From Gammaproteobacteria bacterium (lineage in GTDB: Bacteria; Pseudomonadota; Gammaproteobacteria; SZUA-140), in contig JAKISP010000005.1 in assembly GCA_021648525.1 (NCBI GenBank), positions 1-64,000 on the forward strand: DNA of 64,000 nucleotides, read 5' to 3'. Below are positions 34,884 through 52,258 of the stretch, one piece after another. Within the stretch, counting starts at the first letter, position 1. Every line of letters starts with the position of its first letter. The notes under the pieces are model-generated. The model had not been told where the DNA came from. It worked only from the letters and a program-made list of their open reading frames with translations, and searched no databases. A program made the translations under genes and the position numbers.

Positions 34884-36086
34884 TTATTTATCAGCGTCAT
34901 CTTTAAGCAGTGGCAGGCGTATCGCAAAGGTAGTACCTCCATGCTGTTTATCTGATGATGATTCAATCCAGATAGCGCCATCATGTGCATGTATAATGGC
35001 CTGAACAACAGCCAGGCCCAGCCCTGTTCCCTGAGGCTTGGTTGTGAAAAATGGTTCAAAAATTCTTTCTTGCATGCTGACTGAAATACCGTGACCGTTA
35101 TCAGTAATAAAAATATCAATCGTCTCGGCTGTCACATTACGACATTCAACAATTACATGTCCGCTAACCTGCTCTTCAACACTAGTGTCATCACCTTTAT
35201 CACAGGCCTGAATAGCATTTAGAACAAGATTTTGCAGTACCGCTGAAAGTGCTTCGTGATGACCTGTAACTTTAACGTCTTCACTATTAATGATTTCGAA
35301 TTCACATGCTCTACCCTCCAACTGAGGCGCCATCATCTGCTGAAGTTCACTCAACAAAGTGGTGAGCTTGATTTGGTCGGCACTATAATTGCCTCCTCGT
35401 GCAAATACCAGCATGTCATTCACTAAATGCTCTAAATGCTTTAGACGGGAGACAATCTGATCTGCATAACGGCTACGACGACCTTGATCCAGGTCATCAC
35501 GTTTCAGATGAGAGGCGTAAAGTAGACCGGAAGCTAAAGGAGTGCGTATTTGATGTGCAATTGACGCCACCATCTCACCCATCGCGGATAGTCGCTGGTG
35601 TCGACTCAAAAGCGCCTGCATCGCACGCGCTTCTGTCACGTCTGTTAATAAGATAATTTGCCCTGGCGCATTGCAGGCTGGGCGTGTTGCAATATTGACG
35701 ATGCGGCCATCGATTAAAGGAACATCATCACCACATGCTGTTGGTTGAAAAGCGCGGGCGACCACATCACGCCACAGGACACTTAAGAGGGGTTCACCAA
35801 TCAGTTCCGTTGCCGCGCGATTACACTGCTGAACGTAACCGTCACCATCCAGCACAATCACTGCCGCAGGCAACGCATCTAGTAAACCTTCGAAGCGGCG
35901 AATGACCTGTTCATTATCACTATCACGCACATAACGGCGGCTACGCTCGATCGCCAGTTCATCCGTTAACTGATGAACACGATCTTCCAGAATACGATAA
36001 CTGCCAGCTAATTGATCTGAGGCCTGGTTAAAAAGACTAAACGCATCTTTTAACTCACTGCTGTCTGTTGCTTGCTGCTGACCCAT
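34884..36086 (-). CDS. flrB: Flagellar sensor histidine kinase (FlrB/FleS)
   Basis: The 400-residue soluble kinase has an N-terminal coiled coil (LTDELAIERSRRYVRDSDNE), PAS at about 60-150 (LLDALPAAVIVLDGDGYVQQ), HisKA with MGEMVASIAHQIRTPLASGL (His in AHQIRTP) and HATPase with DNGHGI and GTGLGLAVVQAI. No membrane segments, matching FlrB. It phosphorylates FlrC. The gene is just upstream of flrC and downstream of flrA. Confidence 0.93.
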   Translation of the reverse strand: MGQQQATDSSELKDAFSLFNQASDQLAGSYRILEDRVHQLTDELAIERSRRYVRDSDNEQVIRRFEGLLDALPAAVIVLDGDGYVQQCNRAATELIGEPLLSVLWRDVVARAFQPTACGDDVPLIDGRIVNIATRPACNAPGQIILLTDVTEARAMQALLSRHQRLSAMGEMVASIAHQIRTPLASGLLYASHLKRDDLDQGRRSRYADQIVSRLKHLEHLVNDMLVFARGGNYSADQIKLTTLLSELQQMMAPQLEGRACEFEIINSEDVKVTGHHEALSAVLQNLVLNAIQACDKGDDTSVEEQVSGHVIVECRNVTAETIDIFITDNGHGISVSMQERIFEPFFTTKPQGTGLGLAVVQAIIHAHDGAIWIESSSDKQHGGTTFAIRLPLLKDDADK

Positions 36087-36217
36087 ACAAATACTACCCT
36101 CTTTAAATACCGCGAAGAATTAAATTCCTCACATTATCAAAAGCAATATTTGTGCCTAAATTATTAACTAATTAAAATTCAATTAGTTACAGAAATATCA
36201 TTAGAGAAAAGTCAAAT

Positions 36218-37666
36218 TTATGTCGCTTCATCTGAGCGCTGTAACCCATATTTCCGCAATTTCTCGACCAGTGTTGTTCTGCGCAGTCTTAAACGGTTTG
36301 CAGCATGAGCCACAACCCCATCAGCATCGTCTAATGCCTGTTTGATCAGGTTGCATTCCAGGTTACTCAAGTGTTCTTTCAGGTCTATGCCATCCTGCGG
36401 TAACCGAGGTGTATCAAGCAGATCTATCGATGCCGTCACCACACCTGGCGTATTATCGTAAATAGCATTTTTCTGAATCGCAGCGGTTAGTGCTGTCGTA
36501 TCAGCTCCGTTATCTACCTGGAATTTTTGCGGCAAATCATGTGCGTCCACCACGCCGTACGGGTGCATAATCACTAAACGTTCAATCATGTTTGCAAGCT
36601 CACGTACATTGCCCGGCCAATGATACTGACATAGCGCCAATACTGCCGCCTGCGTCAGGCGCACTGAACCACGCTTCTCATGCTCAAGTCGCTTGACCAA
36701 TTCATTAACCAACAGTGGAATATCTTCGACACGCTCTCGCAACGGCGGCATATCAATGGGGAATACATTCAGGCGATAGAAAAGATCTTCTCTGAACTTG
36801 TTTTCAACAATCGCCTCTTCAAGGTTCCGATGAGTTGCTGCCACAATTCGTACATTTGATTGAATTGTCTTGTTACTACCCACACGCTCAAACGTGCGTT
36901 CCTGCAGTACTCGCAATAATTTAACCTGCATCTGAACACTCATATCACCAATTTCATCCAGAAACAGTGTACCGCCATCCGCTAGTTCAAAACGCCCCTG
37001 ACGTGCACTGATCGCACCAGTAAAAGCACCCTTTTCATGGCCGAAAAGCTCACTTTCTAACAATTCAGATGGGATCGCACCGCAGTTAATTGGCACAAAA
37101 GGTTTACCACGGCGTTCTGAGTGATAATGAACATTACGCGCAACAACCTCTTTACCCGTACCCGACTCACCTAAAATTAATACGGTCGCATCAGAACCCG
37201 CGACCTGTTCAATCTGCACTCTAACCTCGCGAACACCACGACTATTTCCAACCAGACTGCGAAATAGCTCTGGGGAGTGTGCACCCTGACGCTTAGAATG
37301 GCTTTCACGAAAAACCTCGGCCTGCTGGATGGCTACGGTTAAGTCTCGATACTTAACCGGATATTTTATTTTACCAAGAATACCAGCAGCAAGGTCAGTC
37401 GATAATTTAAGATTGTGATTGCTATCGGTTAAAAGAAAAACAGGAACTTGCTTACCCCATGCCTTTATTGCCTGCAGTAACTGAGGAAGCCTTTCACCTA
37501 TGGATGTCGCCACAATAACAACACCGACATCATCTGCTTTGCACGTCGTCGGGGTCCACGCGTCTCCCGTGGTTAGCGTTACATTAGCGCAATCAATAAA
37601 CCCCAGGATCGCCTTTAAATCCTGATGAGTCCCCTCATTAAGATCTATCACCAGGACTGACTCCAT
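36218..37666 (-). CDS. flrA: Flagellar master regulator FlrA/FleQ (sigma-54 activator)
   Basis: The 482-residue product has an N-terminal FleQ-type domain (1-115) without the usual phospho-acceptor pattern, an AAA+ core with GESGTGKEVVARNVHYHS and GHEKGAFTGAIS, and a FIS-like HTH (VVAHAANRLRLRRTTLVEKL). In Pseudomonas FleQ this protein also binds c-di-GMP and controls exopolysaccharide genes. The many GGDEF/PilZ genes in this window fit that model. It heads the flrABC set; 206 bp upstream is free of genes. Confidence 0.93.
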   Translation of the reverse strand: MESVLVIDLNEGTHQDLKAILGFIDCANVTLTTGDAWTPTTCKADDVGVVIVATSIGERLPQLLQAIKAWGKQVPVFLLTDSNHNLKLSTDLAAGILGKIKYPVKYRDLTVAIQQAEVFRESHSKRQGAHSPELFRSLVGNSRGVREVRVQIEQVAGSDATVLILGESGTGKEVVARNVHYHSERRGKPFVPINCGAIPSELLESELFGHEKGAFTGAISARQGRFELADGGTLFLDEIGDMSVQMQVKLLRVLQERTFERVGSNKTIQSNVRIVAATHRNLEEAIVENKFREDLFYRLNVFPIDMPPLRERVEDIPLLVNELVKRLEHEKRGSVRLTQAAVLALCQYHWPGNVRELANMIERLVIMHPYGVVDAHDLPQKFQVDNGADTTALTAAIQKNAIYDNTPGVVTASIDLLDTPRLPQDGIDLKEHLSNLECNLIKQALDDADGVVAHAANRLRLRRTTLVEKLRKYGLQRSDEAT

Positions 37667-37872
37667 TCTACGCTCCCCTTAAATCATATCGTTCAATTGT
37701 ATGGTGCCTACAAACCCCTCGCACCCTTGGGACGTCAAAAAACTGTCACAAGAAACATAACACAGTGATTGCGACTGGTCAATAAACTACAACTGACTGA
37801 TATAAAAAGGCTTTCATTATTGAAGTATTATTTATCCACAAAAAAGCCTAAAATGGACTAAAAAGCGCAACG

Positions 37873-38463
37873 CTATAATTTCGAGGCCCGACGCGACTGT
37901 GCAATGCAACGACGGTGCTGGCGAAAAATAAGTTTTTCAAGCCCCGATTGTACTGGCGCGCTCATTGTCTTGTAACTCAGGCGAATTCTGTATTTACTAG
38001 TAATTTCAGCGCGCCCCTCAACTGGGTCTACACTCAGCACTTTACCGATAACCACAAAAGGACGCGGGTACTTATGATGTAAGTAGAGCGACAATTTCAG
38101 CAGCGCATCTGGACGCGGCGCAATAACCGACAACCATTCAACACCGCCAGAACCGAGCGTAATTGGAACCGCTTCAGGCAGCGCCGTTTCACGCTCGACT
38201 AGCTGCGTGACCATATCAAGCAAGAGGTTTAATTTGAATTCGATTCGACTCAGATCTGAGCCATTACTGCTACCAGGCTCCTCCTGATTATCAACATGAA
38301 ATTCATCTAAAGTGGTAATAAAGCGCAACACTTCTTCGTTCGCATCTTGCAAGCTCAGATATGAGAACTCCAACTCGTCACGCTCAATATCACGCCACCT
38401 CAATGGCACGATATCTTTATAAATAACGCCCTCACCTAACTGCTCTCGATTATTGTCACTCAT
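37873..38463 (-). CDS. Atypical PilZ-domain protein (tPilZ-like)
   Basis: The frame is open from 38508, but MSDNNREQLGEGVIYKDIVP at 38463 is the likely start. About 196 residues: an N-terminal part with PLRWR, a central charged helix (IEFKLNLLLDMVTQLVERET) and a C-terminal PilZ-like beta barrel (GVEWLSVIAPRPDALLKLSL, PFVVIGKVLSVD, FRQHRR). The layout resembles atypical PilZ proteins that oligomerise through the long helix. The canonical RxxxR/DxSxxG pair is not obvious, so c-di-GMP binding is uncertain. It lies between flrA and fliT, suggesting a role in motility. Confidence 0.7.
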   Translation of the reverse strand: MSDNNREQLGEGVIYKDIVPLRWRDIERDELEFSYLSLQDANEEVLRFITTLDEFHVDNQEEPGSSNGSDLSRIEFKLNLLLDMVTQLVERETALPEAVPITLGSGGVEWLSVIAPRPDALLKLSLYLHHKYPRPFVVIGKVLSVDPVEGRAEITSKYRIRLSYKTMSAPVQSGLEKLIFRQHRRCIAQSRRASKL

Positions 38464-38539
38464 AGTCATAAACGGACAATACAGGAACTTTAATTCACTG
38501 AACAACAAATTCTTTATATGCTAGCACGCCAAGTAACAT

Positions 38540-38911
38540 TTATTTTTCAAACATCGCATATGCTTTTGATGCTTGCTTGCCACGATTAATCTTTTGAGCG
38601 CTTCCCAGAATGTCATGTTGTTCAGATAAACTTAACGCTATGATCGTCTTATCAGCAGCTAACACCTCAAGAATGATGTTTGCTACATGTTCAGCTTCAG
38701 CTACTGAAGGCTTCGTTTCAAAAAAGGAATAAATCAGATGACTTCGTTCAGCCTCCAGCTTATTAACATTGTCCCATGCCTGTTGTTGCGCCATCTGCAG
38801 CATTTTTTGGGTAATGGCCTGAATCAAATCAAGCTGTGCATTACGATCACTCAATGCTGCCAGGAACACACTATCATCAGTAGCAGGGATTGTAGAATAC
38901 GTCGCCGACAT
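38540..38911 (-). CDS. fliT: FliT-like flagellar chaperone
   Basis: The 123-residue helical protein follows fliS with an 11-bp gap. It has the size and composition of FliT-type chaperones (LIQAITQKMLQMAQQQAWDN, VNKLEAERSHLIYSFFETKP). In enteric bacteria FliT holds FliD before export. Sequence similarity within the family is low, so the call leans on position after fliD-fliS. Confidence 0.7.
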   Translation of the reverse strand: MSATYSTIPATDDSVFLAALSDRNAQLDLIQAITQKMLQMAQQQAWDNVNKLEAERSHLIYSFFETKPSVAEAEHVANIILEVLAADKTIIALSLSEQHDILGSAQKINRGKQASKAYAMFEK

Positions 38912-38922
38912 TACGTAAAAAC

Positions 38923-39378
38923 CTAACTGACATTAGACACAGTTTTATCATGCTCACCCTTCACTTTACTTGCATGATCCATCACAATATCGTTAGGAAT
39001 CGCATCCCACGCTCCTTTTATTTTATTCAGCAATTTTGAAACTTCATCTAGCAAATTAACATCATTTTTTAAATTAGCCTGCAATAGATTATGTCCCATA
39101 TATTCATAAAGGTCATCCAGGTTTTGAGCAATTTCACCGCCCGTTGGCTTATCAAGGCTGACACGTAAACCATCAATGATCGAAATCGCAACGCTAATAT
39201 TTTCACCCTTTTTAGCAATCTCATTCTGTTCCATATTGAATTTTGCAGCCGCAATCTTATCTAATGCCCCTTCCATCAACATCTGTATCAATCGATGCGG
39301 TGTCGCACTTTCAACCCCCCCTTGAACACTCTGCCTGATATACTGATCCACGCCAGATTTCCTGCCTGAAAAGCTCAT
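38923..39378 (-). CDS. fliS: Flagellin-specific chaperone FliS
   Basis: The 151-residue product with the FliS hallmark TPHRLIQMLMEGALDKIAAA, the helix KGENISVAISIIDGLRVSLD and LDDLYEYMGHNLLQANLKND. It binds the flagellin C-terminus in the cytoplasm and prevents early polymerisation. Located between fliD and fliT in the usual order. Confidence 0.95.
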   Translation of the reverse strand: MSFSGRKSGVDQYIRQSVQGGVESATPHRLIQMLMEGALDKIAAAKFNMEQNEIAKKGENISVAISIIDGLRVSLDKPTGGEIAQNLDDLYEYMGHNLLQANLKNDVNLLDEVSKLLNKIKGAWDAIPNDIVMDHASKVKGEHDKTVSNVS

Positions 39379-39429
39379 CGTCTGATCTCCATCACGTTAA
39401 TCCCTGTTATGATTATCCTGTACATTTTC

Positions 39430-41439
39430 CTATGATCTCCTACCACCAATCGTTGGTAGCGACTCAAGCTGCTGACTCAAAAAACTACTTGTTCCTCGTA
39501 ACTGGCTCACTAGCAGATCCATCGCCAGAAACTGCGACAAGAGTCGACTTTCAAGTGCCGCCATCCGTCCTCCTAAGACCACTCTGTCCTCATTAATACC
39601 TTCAATCCTGCTTTCAACCCCATCAATTCGAATATTAAGCGCCCCATCAGAATTAAGCATTCCATCAATCAATGAGCTTAACTTGTCAGCAAGTCCACGT
39701 GCAAACGCTATCGTACCGAGATCACCCTCGGCATCACCAAGGATCTCTACCGTCAAGCCTCCTGCATTTACAGTCCCCGTCAGCAGTCGTCCAGAACCTG
39801 AGGCGAGTTGCCCACCAATAGTACCAGCCACATCCAGCCCAACCACACCGGCACCCACACTCAAGCCAAGACCACTACCCTCGATTGCGTTAATATTAAC
39901 CTTCGATTCACTGCCATAACGGGTAGATGATATTATAAAACGCTCGTTGCTCACCGTCGCATCAAAAGCCACATTTGCTGAAACACCTGCATCTTTTAAC
40001 GCAGTGACGCCATTGATGCGCGCTTGCAGCTCAGAGGCAAAAGCTGCCCCACTATAAGTGCCAGGCGTCAGAGTAATAGTGCCTGTTTGCTGATCATCAA
40101 TGGTAAATGAAAACGTATCATTACTACCATCAATCACAATCGAACCTGAATACCCGAAGGCAGTACCAGTCGCGCTACCCTGAGTGGCGGCCTGTGTGAT
40201 ATCAATCGCGTATTCACCCGGTTGAGTGTTATTTGTTGAAGTCACAAAGTTGACCTGGCTACTGCTTAATTGCCCCGCCACAGCAAAGAGGTAACCCACT
40301 GCTTCAGGACTACTAGACACTGCCGCTTCCAGTGTACTGTTATCAACCACCAACGTGCCATCACGCTCCGTTGTAATGCCAATCTCTGCCAGCGATTGAA
40401 AACGACTAGAAAGCCCTTCAATAGTATTGTTTACTTCACGTCTTAATCGTCCTTCAACACTGCGCAGCACACTATCTCCCAGCAAAATCCCCCCTTGTTG
40501 GGTATCGGCATTATAGCTATTGAGCTCATTCATAATCCCCAGCAAAGCGTTATATTCAGCCACAAAGTTCTGTACCGCATTAGAAACGGTATTATTATTG
40601 CGTGAAACATCAATATTAACCACACCGTCCTCGGCTAATTGTGCCTGTTTAAGGTTAAAGGTAACTCCACTAACCGCCTCTTTCACTACATTGGTAGCAC
40701 TTGTCACGGCAAGGCCATTGATCGTCATGGCTGCATCCTGTCCTGCCAACGTCTGCTCAAGATTAGTCGTGGTGCTATTAAACTCCAGCGCTGATAGAGT
40801 TGGGTCATCAACCGTAACCTCCATACTGTTGGCGGCACCCGTATCTGTTGAGGCATAGGTTAAGCGGTAATTAGTACCATCATAAATGATACTCGCCGAT
40901 ACACCGACATTAGCATTATTCACGGCATCGCGAATCCCTTCCAGGGTGTTGTTAGTGGCATCAATGGTGACAGATGCCGTCGGTTTATCTGCATTCTGGC
41001 TAAATGAATTATAGGCCTCAGGGGATTCAACATAATCCGTGGTACCAAACTTAAAGGTCACGGTGCCAGTGCCCACCACCTCGGTTACATTACTAAACCC
41101 GGTGGTCACCAGCGTGTGGGGCTGCGCCAAAGCACTCACTTTGATGCGATAACTTGAATTTGCTGCCTGATCTGTCGCATCAGCTGAGACAACATCAGCA
41201 TCCGAAGAGCTAGTAGAAACGGCACTGAATGCGTTAATTGAGGAGATGGAATTGAGCGCGCTGTTAAATGATGAAAGTGCCCCTTTGAGTGAGCCATACG
41301 CAGTCAACTGGGCCTGATATGTCACTTCTTTTAATGCAAGGCGATTAGTAGCCGGCGTACGTTCGGCTTCAATAACCGAAGCTATCAATCCATTGATGTC
41401 CAGGCCGGAGCCGATACCTGGTGATGAAATGGAAGCCAT
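39430..41439 (-). CDS. fliD: Flagellar filament cap protein FliD
   Basis: The 669-residue product starts ASISSPGIGSGLDINGLIAS, the FliD N-terminus, and ends with the coiled region GINEDRVVLGGRMAALESRL and LLSQFLAMDLLVSQLRGTSS. The middle part carries flagellin-IN-type repeats and is longer than the roughly 470 residues of enteric FliD, which fits a large hypervariable domain. It caps the growing filament. Confidence 0.95.
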   Translation of the reverse strand: MASISSPGIGSGLDINGLIASVIEAERTPATNRLALKEVTYQAQLTAYGSLKGALSSFNSALNSISSINAFSAVSTSSSDADVVSADATDQAANSSYRIKVSALAQPHTLVTTGFSNVTEVVGTGTVTFKFGTTDYVESPEAYNSFSQNADKPTASVTIDATNNTLEGIRDAVNNANVGVSASIIYDGTNYRLTYASTDTGAANSMEVTVDDPTLSALEFNSTTTNLEQTLAGQDAAMTINGLAVTSATNVVKEAVSGVTFNLKQAQLAEDGVVNIDVSRNNNTVSNAVQNFVAEYNALLGIMNELNSYNADTQQGGILLGDSVLRSVEGRLRREVNNTIEGLSSRFQSLAEIGITTERDGTLVVDNSTLEAAVSSSPEAVGYLFAVAGQLSSSQVNFVTSTNNTQPGEYAIDITQAATQGSATGTAFGYSGSIVIDGSNDTFSFTIDDQQTGTITLTPGTYSGAAFASELQARINGVTALKDAGVSANVAFDATVSNERFIISSTRYGSESKVNINAIEGSGLGLSVGAGVVGLDVAGTIGGQLASGSGRLLTGTVNAGGLTVEILGDAEGDLGTIAFARGLADKLSSLIDGMLNSDGALNIRIDGVESRIEGINEDRVVLGGRMAALESRLLSQFLAMDLLVSQLRGTSSFLSQQLESLPTIGGRRS

Positions 41440-41562
41440 ATAGCCCTCTTGTTACTACTTACTAGAATCACTCCTCCTCTCTATGCTTTCATGAGAAGGG
41501 CTTTTTACAAAAATATAAAGCAATTTTGAGGCCATCCATTGTTAACACCTCAATTCATGACC

Positions 41563-41991
41563 TTACGCTTTCTCATTGATCAGGGAACCGCCTGTTTCCA
41601 TGTGGTCATCCATTCGACGCACCAGATTCAAAAATTCTTCAGAAGGAATTTGACGAATAACTTCTTCGGATTCAGCATCATAGACCGTAATAACAATACG
41701 GTCTGTACCTTCATCAACAGAAAATTCCAGACCACGACGAATACTTTGTACATGGTCGCTCATACGACTCACCGCGGCCTGAAGCTTACTGGTTTCAGAC
41801 ACCGCAGTGGCTTCTTCATTCGCCACACCTGGCAATGTTTGGTTGCTGCTGGCGGATTCCGCTTGCCGCCCACTACCGATTAATTTTATCGTTGGTCCTT
41901 CAGTACCAGGTGGTGCCACAACAGGTCTAGATTGATTAGAGGAATGCACCACATCCGTTGTGACCCTTGTAGCACTTAGGTCTATAGACAT
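41563..41991 (-). CDS. flaG: FlaG family protein
   Basis: The 142-residue product has a disordered N-terminal half and the conserved C-terminal block LEFSVDEGTDRIVITVYDAE then EEVIRQIPSEEFLNLVRRMD. A strong ribosome site (AGGAGGTAA) precedes the ATG. FlaG influences filament length in Pseudomonas and Vibrio; it lies between flagellin and fliD, the common arrangement. Confidence 0.93.
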   Translation of the reverse strand: MSIDLSATRVTTDVVHSSNQSRPVVAPPGTEGPTIKLIGSGRQAESASSNQTLPGVANEEATAVSETSKLQAAVSRMSDHVQSIRRGLEFSVDEGTDRIVITVYDAESEEVIRQIPSEEFLNLVRRMDDHMETGGSLINEKA

Positions 41992-42033
41992 GACAGTTAC
42001 CTCCTATGATTGATATAAAACTTTTCAGGAAAG

Positions 42034-42059
42034 GGTTCGGGGCTGCTGCCCCCCGAACC
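42034..42059 (-). terminator. Hairpin after the flagellin gene
   Basis: GGTTCGGGG (42034-42042) and CCCCGAACC (42051-42059) form a 9-bp GC-rich stem. It lies 20 bp past the fliC stop and before flaG. The U-tract is weak, so it may attenuate transcription and not stop it, giving excess flagellin over FlaG. Confidence 0.65.
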
Positions 42060-42079
42060 GGCTCCTTTTACTTTTACAC

Positions 42080-44206
42080 TTACTGCAGTAGTGACAACAC
42101 TAGCTGAGGCAGTGAGTTTGCCTGAGAGAGCATCGCAACACCCGCCTGTTGCAGAATTTGCGCACGGGTCAGCGCCGCTGTTTCTGAAGCATAATCGGTA
42201 TCACGGATTCGTGAACGCGCAGCGCTTAGATTTTCAGAGGTTGCAGAGAGGTTAGCGATGGTTGATTCAAAGCGATTTTGAACCGCACCCAGATCACCTC
42301 GCAGCGTATTAATCTGATCCAGCGCACCATCCATCAAGGCGATTGCCGCATTGGCACCCTCTACCGTCGAGATATTCACTCCATCAATACTAGAGAGCGT
42401 AGCACTGGCAGATGCCAGACCCGCCTTGGTGGTATTGTTACCCGCGATACTGAACTGTGTCGATGAATCCAGCGCCAGTATACCCTGCACATCGAAGGCT
42501 ACTGCCGCACCGGCCGTACCTGCAGTTGCAGCCGCAGTCGCAACACCTGCGACACCAGCACCACTTTCAGCCACTGCCAGGTTGGCCACACCTGTACCGA
42601 GGAGATCGGAGGTCAGGGTAATCGCAGCCGCAGCACCGCTGGCCTGAATATTAGTTCTGGCGGCAGCATACTCTGCATTCACCGCCGTCCGAAAATTCTG
42701 TGCAATCGCAGCATCAGTAGCAGCCAGGCTGACACCGACATTACCCGTTGCAGCGCCGGTGCCATCCACTGTGAACTCATACACTCGACCACCTACTGTC
42801 AACGTGTCACCAAAACCGATACCTGCGGCAGCTGTTGAAGCATTATCGATCGTGTAACCCGCAGTGCCATCAGTGATGTCGGTCTGATTGGTTGTTGTGC
42901 TGGTCATCACATCTGAGGTTAAAGACAAGACTCCAGCAACATTAGTTGCTGTAACATTGCTGGTATTGGCATTAATAGCAATTACCGCTGCATCCGCAAT
43001 CACCGTTGCGGTAACACCCGTACTAGCATAGCTAATCGCGACATTACCCGCGGCCACAGCACCAGTACCAGCGGCATCCAGTTCAAAAGTAGTCCCTTGA
43101 ATCGAAAAGGTAGCACCATCTTCAACAACACCAGCATCCGCAATAAAGGTGATATCAGCAACACCCAGAGCACCAGCCGAAAAGGTAGTAATACCAGTCG
43201 ATGCAGTCGCTGCAGCACTTCGCACCTCTAATGCGGTTGCATTTTCAACCCGATCCAGACCATCAACACCATTACTTGAGGTAATCTCAATATTTTTACC
43301 TGTTGATGAGGTCAAGGTCAAAGCACCCGTTGCAAGATCTGCAACAGCGGCTACCCCGGTCTGGGCAGAGATATTATTGATTGCGGAGGCGATACTGGCA
43401 CCCTGCGTCGCCACATTATTTGAACCTGTTACCGCACCGATGTTGACCCCATTAAGCAATAGATCACCAGACTGCAGGGTCTGATTACGCAACAAGGTGT
43501 TAGAAAGCGATGAGCTAATGGTCGTTGAGGCAGACGCTTTGACACCCGTCGTAGGCGTTACACTATTAATGGCAGCAGCGAGACTCTCGGCAGAACCAGA
43601 GACAGAAACACCAACATCGGTGCCATTGATCGTCAAATCGCCTCCCAGCAGTGCAGTGCCACTCACGGCGGCTGCAGTATTGCCTACCTGAAAAGAACCT
43701 AGCGCCGATGTCTGTGCATTCCCCACCGTCACTATAATCGTCTGGTTAGCATTTGCACCCACCTGGAATTGCGCGCCAGTGAAGGAGCCATCAATGATGT
43801 TCTGCCCATTAAACTGGGTAGTGGTTGCCACACGTTGTAACTCAGAAATCAGCTGACCGGCCTCACCCTGAAGTGCAGCACGATCAGATGCTGAATTTGT
43901 GGAGTTTGCAGACTGAAGCGCCAGCTCACGCACACGTTGCAGAATGTTACCGTATTCGCCCAATGCACCTTCAGCAGTCTGGGCTAGTGAGATAGCATCA
44001 TTGGCGTTACGTGCAGCCTGATCCAGGCCTCGGATCTGAGTGGTGAATCGTTCTGAAATCGCTAGACCCGCCGCATCATCCTTTGCACTGTTAATGCGTA
44101 GCCCAGAAGAGAGACGTTGCAGTGCAACTCCTAATTCCCCTTGTGAGTTTGCGAGATTTCGTTGAGAGTTCAACGAAGCGATATTGGTGTTAATGACTTG
44201 ACCCAT
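42080..44206 (-). CDS. fliC: Flagellin, large form
   Basis: The 708-residue product has conserved D0/D1 ends: N-terminal [20 protein letters not shown] to [20 protein letters not shown], and C-terminal [20 protein letters not shown] to the end. Between about 180 and 600 lies a long Ala/Thr/Val/Gly/Ser-rich region with flagellin-IN-like repeats, roughly doubling enteric D2/D3 size. The many Ser/Thr residues offer O-glycosylation sites, relevant to the adjacent GT41 gene. The D1 sequence [16 protein letters not shown] contains the TLR5 recognition type of beta/gamma flagellins. Ribosome site AAGGAG; a sigma-28 promoter lies upstream. Confidence 0.97.
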   Translation of the reverse strand: MGQVINTNIASLNSQRNLANSQGELGVALQRLSSGLRINSAKDDAAGLAISERFTTQIRGLDQAARNANDAISLAQTAEGALGEYGNILQRVRELALQSANSTNSASDRAALQGEAGQLISELQRVATTTQFNGQNIIDGSFTGAQFQVGANANQTIIVTVGNAQTSALGSFQVGNTAAAVSGTALLGGDLTINGTDVGVSVSGSAESLAAAINSVTPTTGVKASASTTISSSLSNTLLRNQTLQSGDLLLNGVNIGAVTGSNNVATQGASIASAINNISAQTGVAAVADLATGALTLTSSTGKNIEITSSNGVDGLDRVENATALEVRSAAATASTGITTFSAGALGVADITFIADAGVVEDGATFSIQGTTFELDAAGTGAVAAGNVAISYASTGVTATVIADAAVIAINANTSNVTATNVAGVLSLTSDVMTSTTTNQTDITDGTAGYTIDNASTAAAGIGFGDTLTVGGRVYEFTVDGTGAATGNVGVSLAATDAAIAQNFRTAVNAEYAAARTNIQASGAAAAITLTSDLLGTGVANLAVAESGAGVAGVATAAATAGTAGAAVAFDVQGILALDSSTQFSIAGNNTTKAGLASASATLSSIDGVNISTVEGANAAIALMDGALDQINTLRGDLGAVQNRFESTIANLSATSENLSAARSRIRDTDYASETAALTRAQILQQAGVAMLSQANSLPQLVLSLLQ

Positions 44207-44360
44207 TGTACTTCTCCTTAATTATCCCGACGCACTATCTGGTAGTACAACCTGGCCTGCTTCAGTCAGGATGTGCCGCTCATCAGCCAGGCACCGGAAT
44301 TTAAGGTTTATCTTTAGCGGATATACTTATCAAAAAAAGTATTTACCGCTCCCAGTAGTA

Positions 44361-44387
44361 TTATCGGAAAATGAGAGATAATCTTTA
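44361..44387 (-). promoter_or_regulatory. Sigma-28 (FliA) promoter of flagellin
   Basis: On the minus strand TAAA (44387-44384), a 15-nt spacer and TCCGATAA (44368-44361) match the FliA consensus TAAA-N15-GCCGATAA with one mismatch. It predicts an untranslated leader of about 150 nt before fliC. Confidence 0.85.
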
Positions 44388-44768
44388 ACATAAATCCCCT
44401 CTCAACAGGCTTAAGTCGCTTATTCTATATAAAGTATTAAATACTGGACAACATTAGGTGTAAGTTATTAATTTACATAAAGATACAGAACTAACTGAGT
44501 CTCTGGTAAAAATTCACAAACAAAAATTAGCCGCTCGTAACGCCAATCAAAGATGAATGTTCTGACATGTGATTTTCGATGATTTTAAGGAAAAAATTAA
44601 TCGCCAATCGTACTGTACAACCACTTTTTGATAGTCAGGCGTTCTGTACGAATTCCGAAAAACCCTCACCAAAATATGGCGTCACTGGCGTGATACACTT
44701 AACAACTAAAAATAAATAGCCCTGATTAAGCACAAAATAACAAAATACGCCAGAGCCTGAAAATTCAA
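44388..44768. other. Intergenic region between flagellin and the GT41 gene
   Basis: AT-rich, no ORF or repeat recognised. It should carry the plus-strand promoter of the glycosyltransferase gene, but no clear sigma-28, sigma-54 or sigma-70 match was found. Confidence 0.4.
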
Positions 44769-52142
<7,374 letters not shown>

Positions 52143-52258
52143 GGCTTACTCTTCTGCTCAGGTAATATGAGCCGTTATTCTAACTCAACATGTCTAATAA
52201 TCATATGACAAGCAACAGGGTAACCAGGCGCTACAGATAACAACGGCAAAACCACCTC

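Noticed and set aside
37806-37853. AGGCTTT/AAAGCCT pair upstream of flrA
   Set aside because: Only 7 bp with a loop over 30 nt; too weak to call a terminator or attenuator.
42278-43691. Several long ORFs antisense to flagellin and, at 39683-40858, to fliD
   Set aside because: They arise from codon bias in Ala/Thr/Val-rich genes; composition is unlike real proteins and none has a ribosome site.
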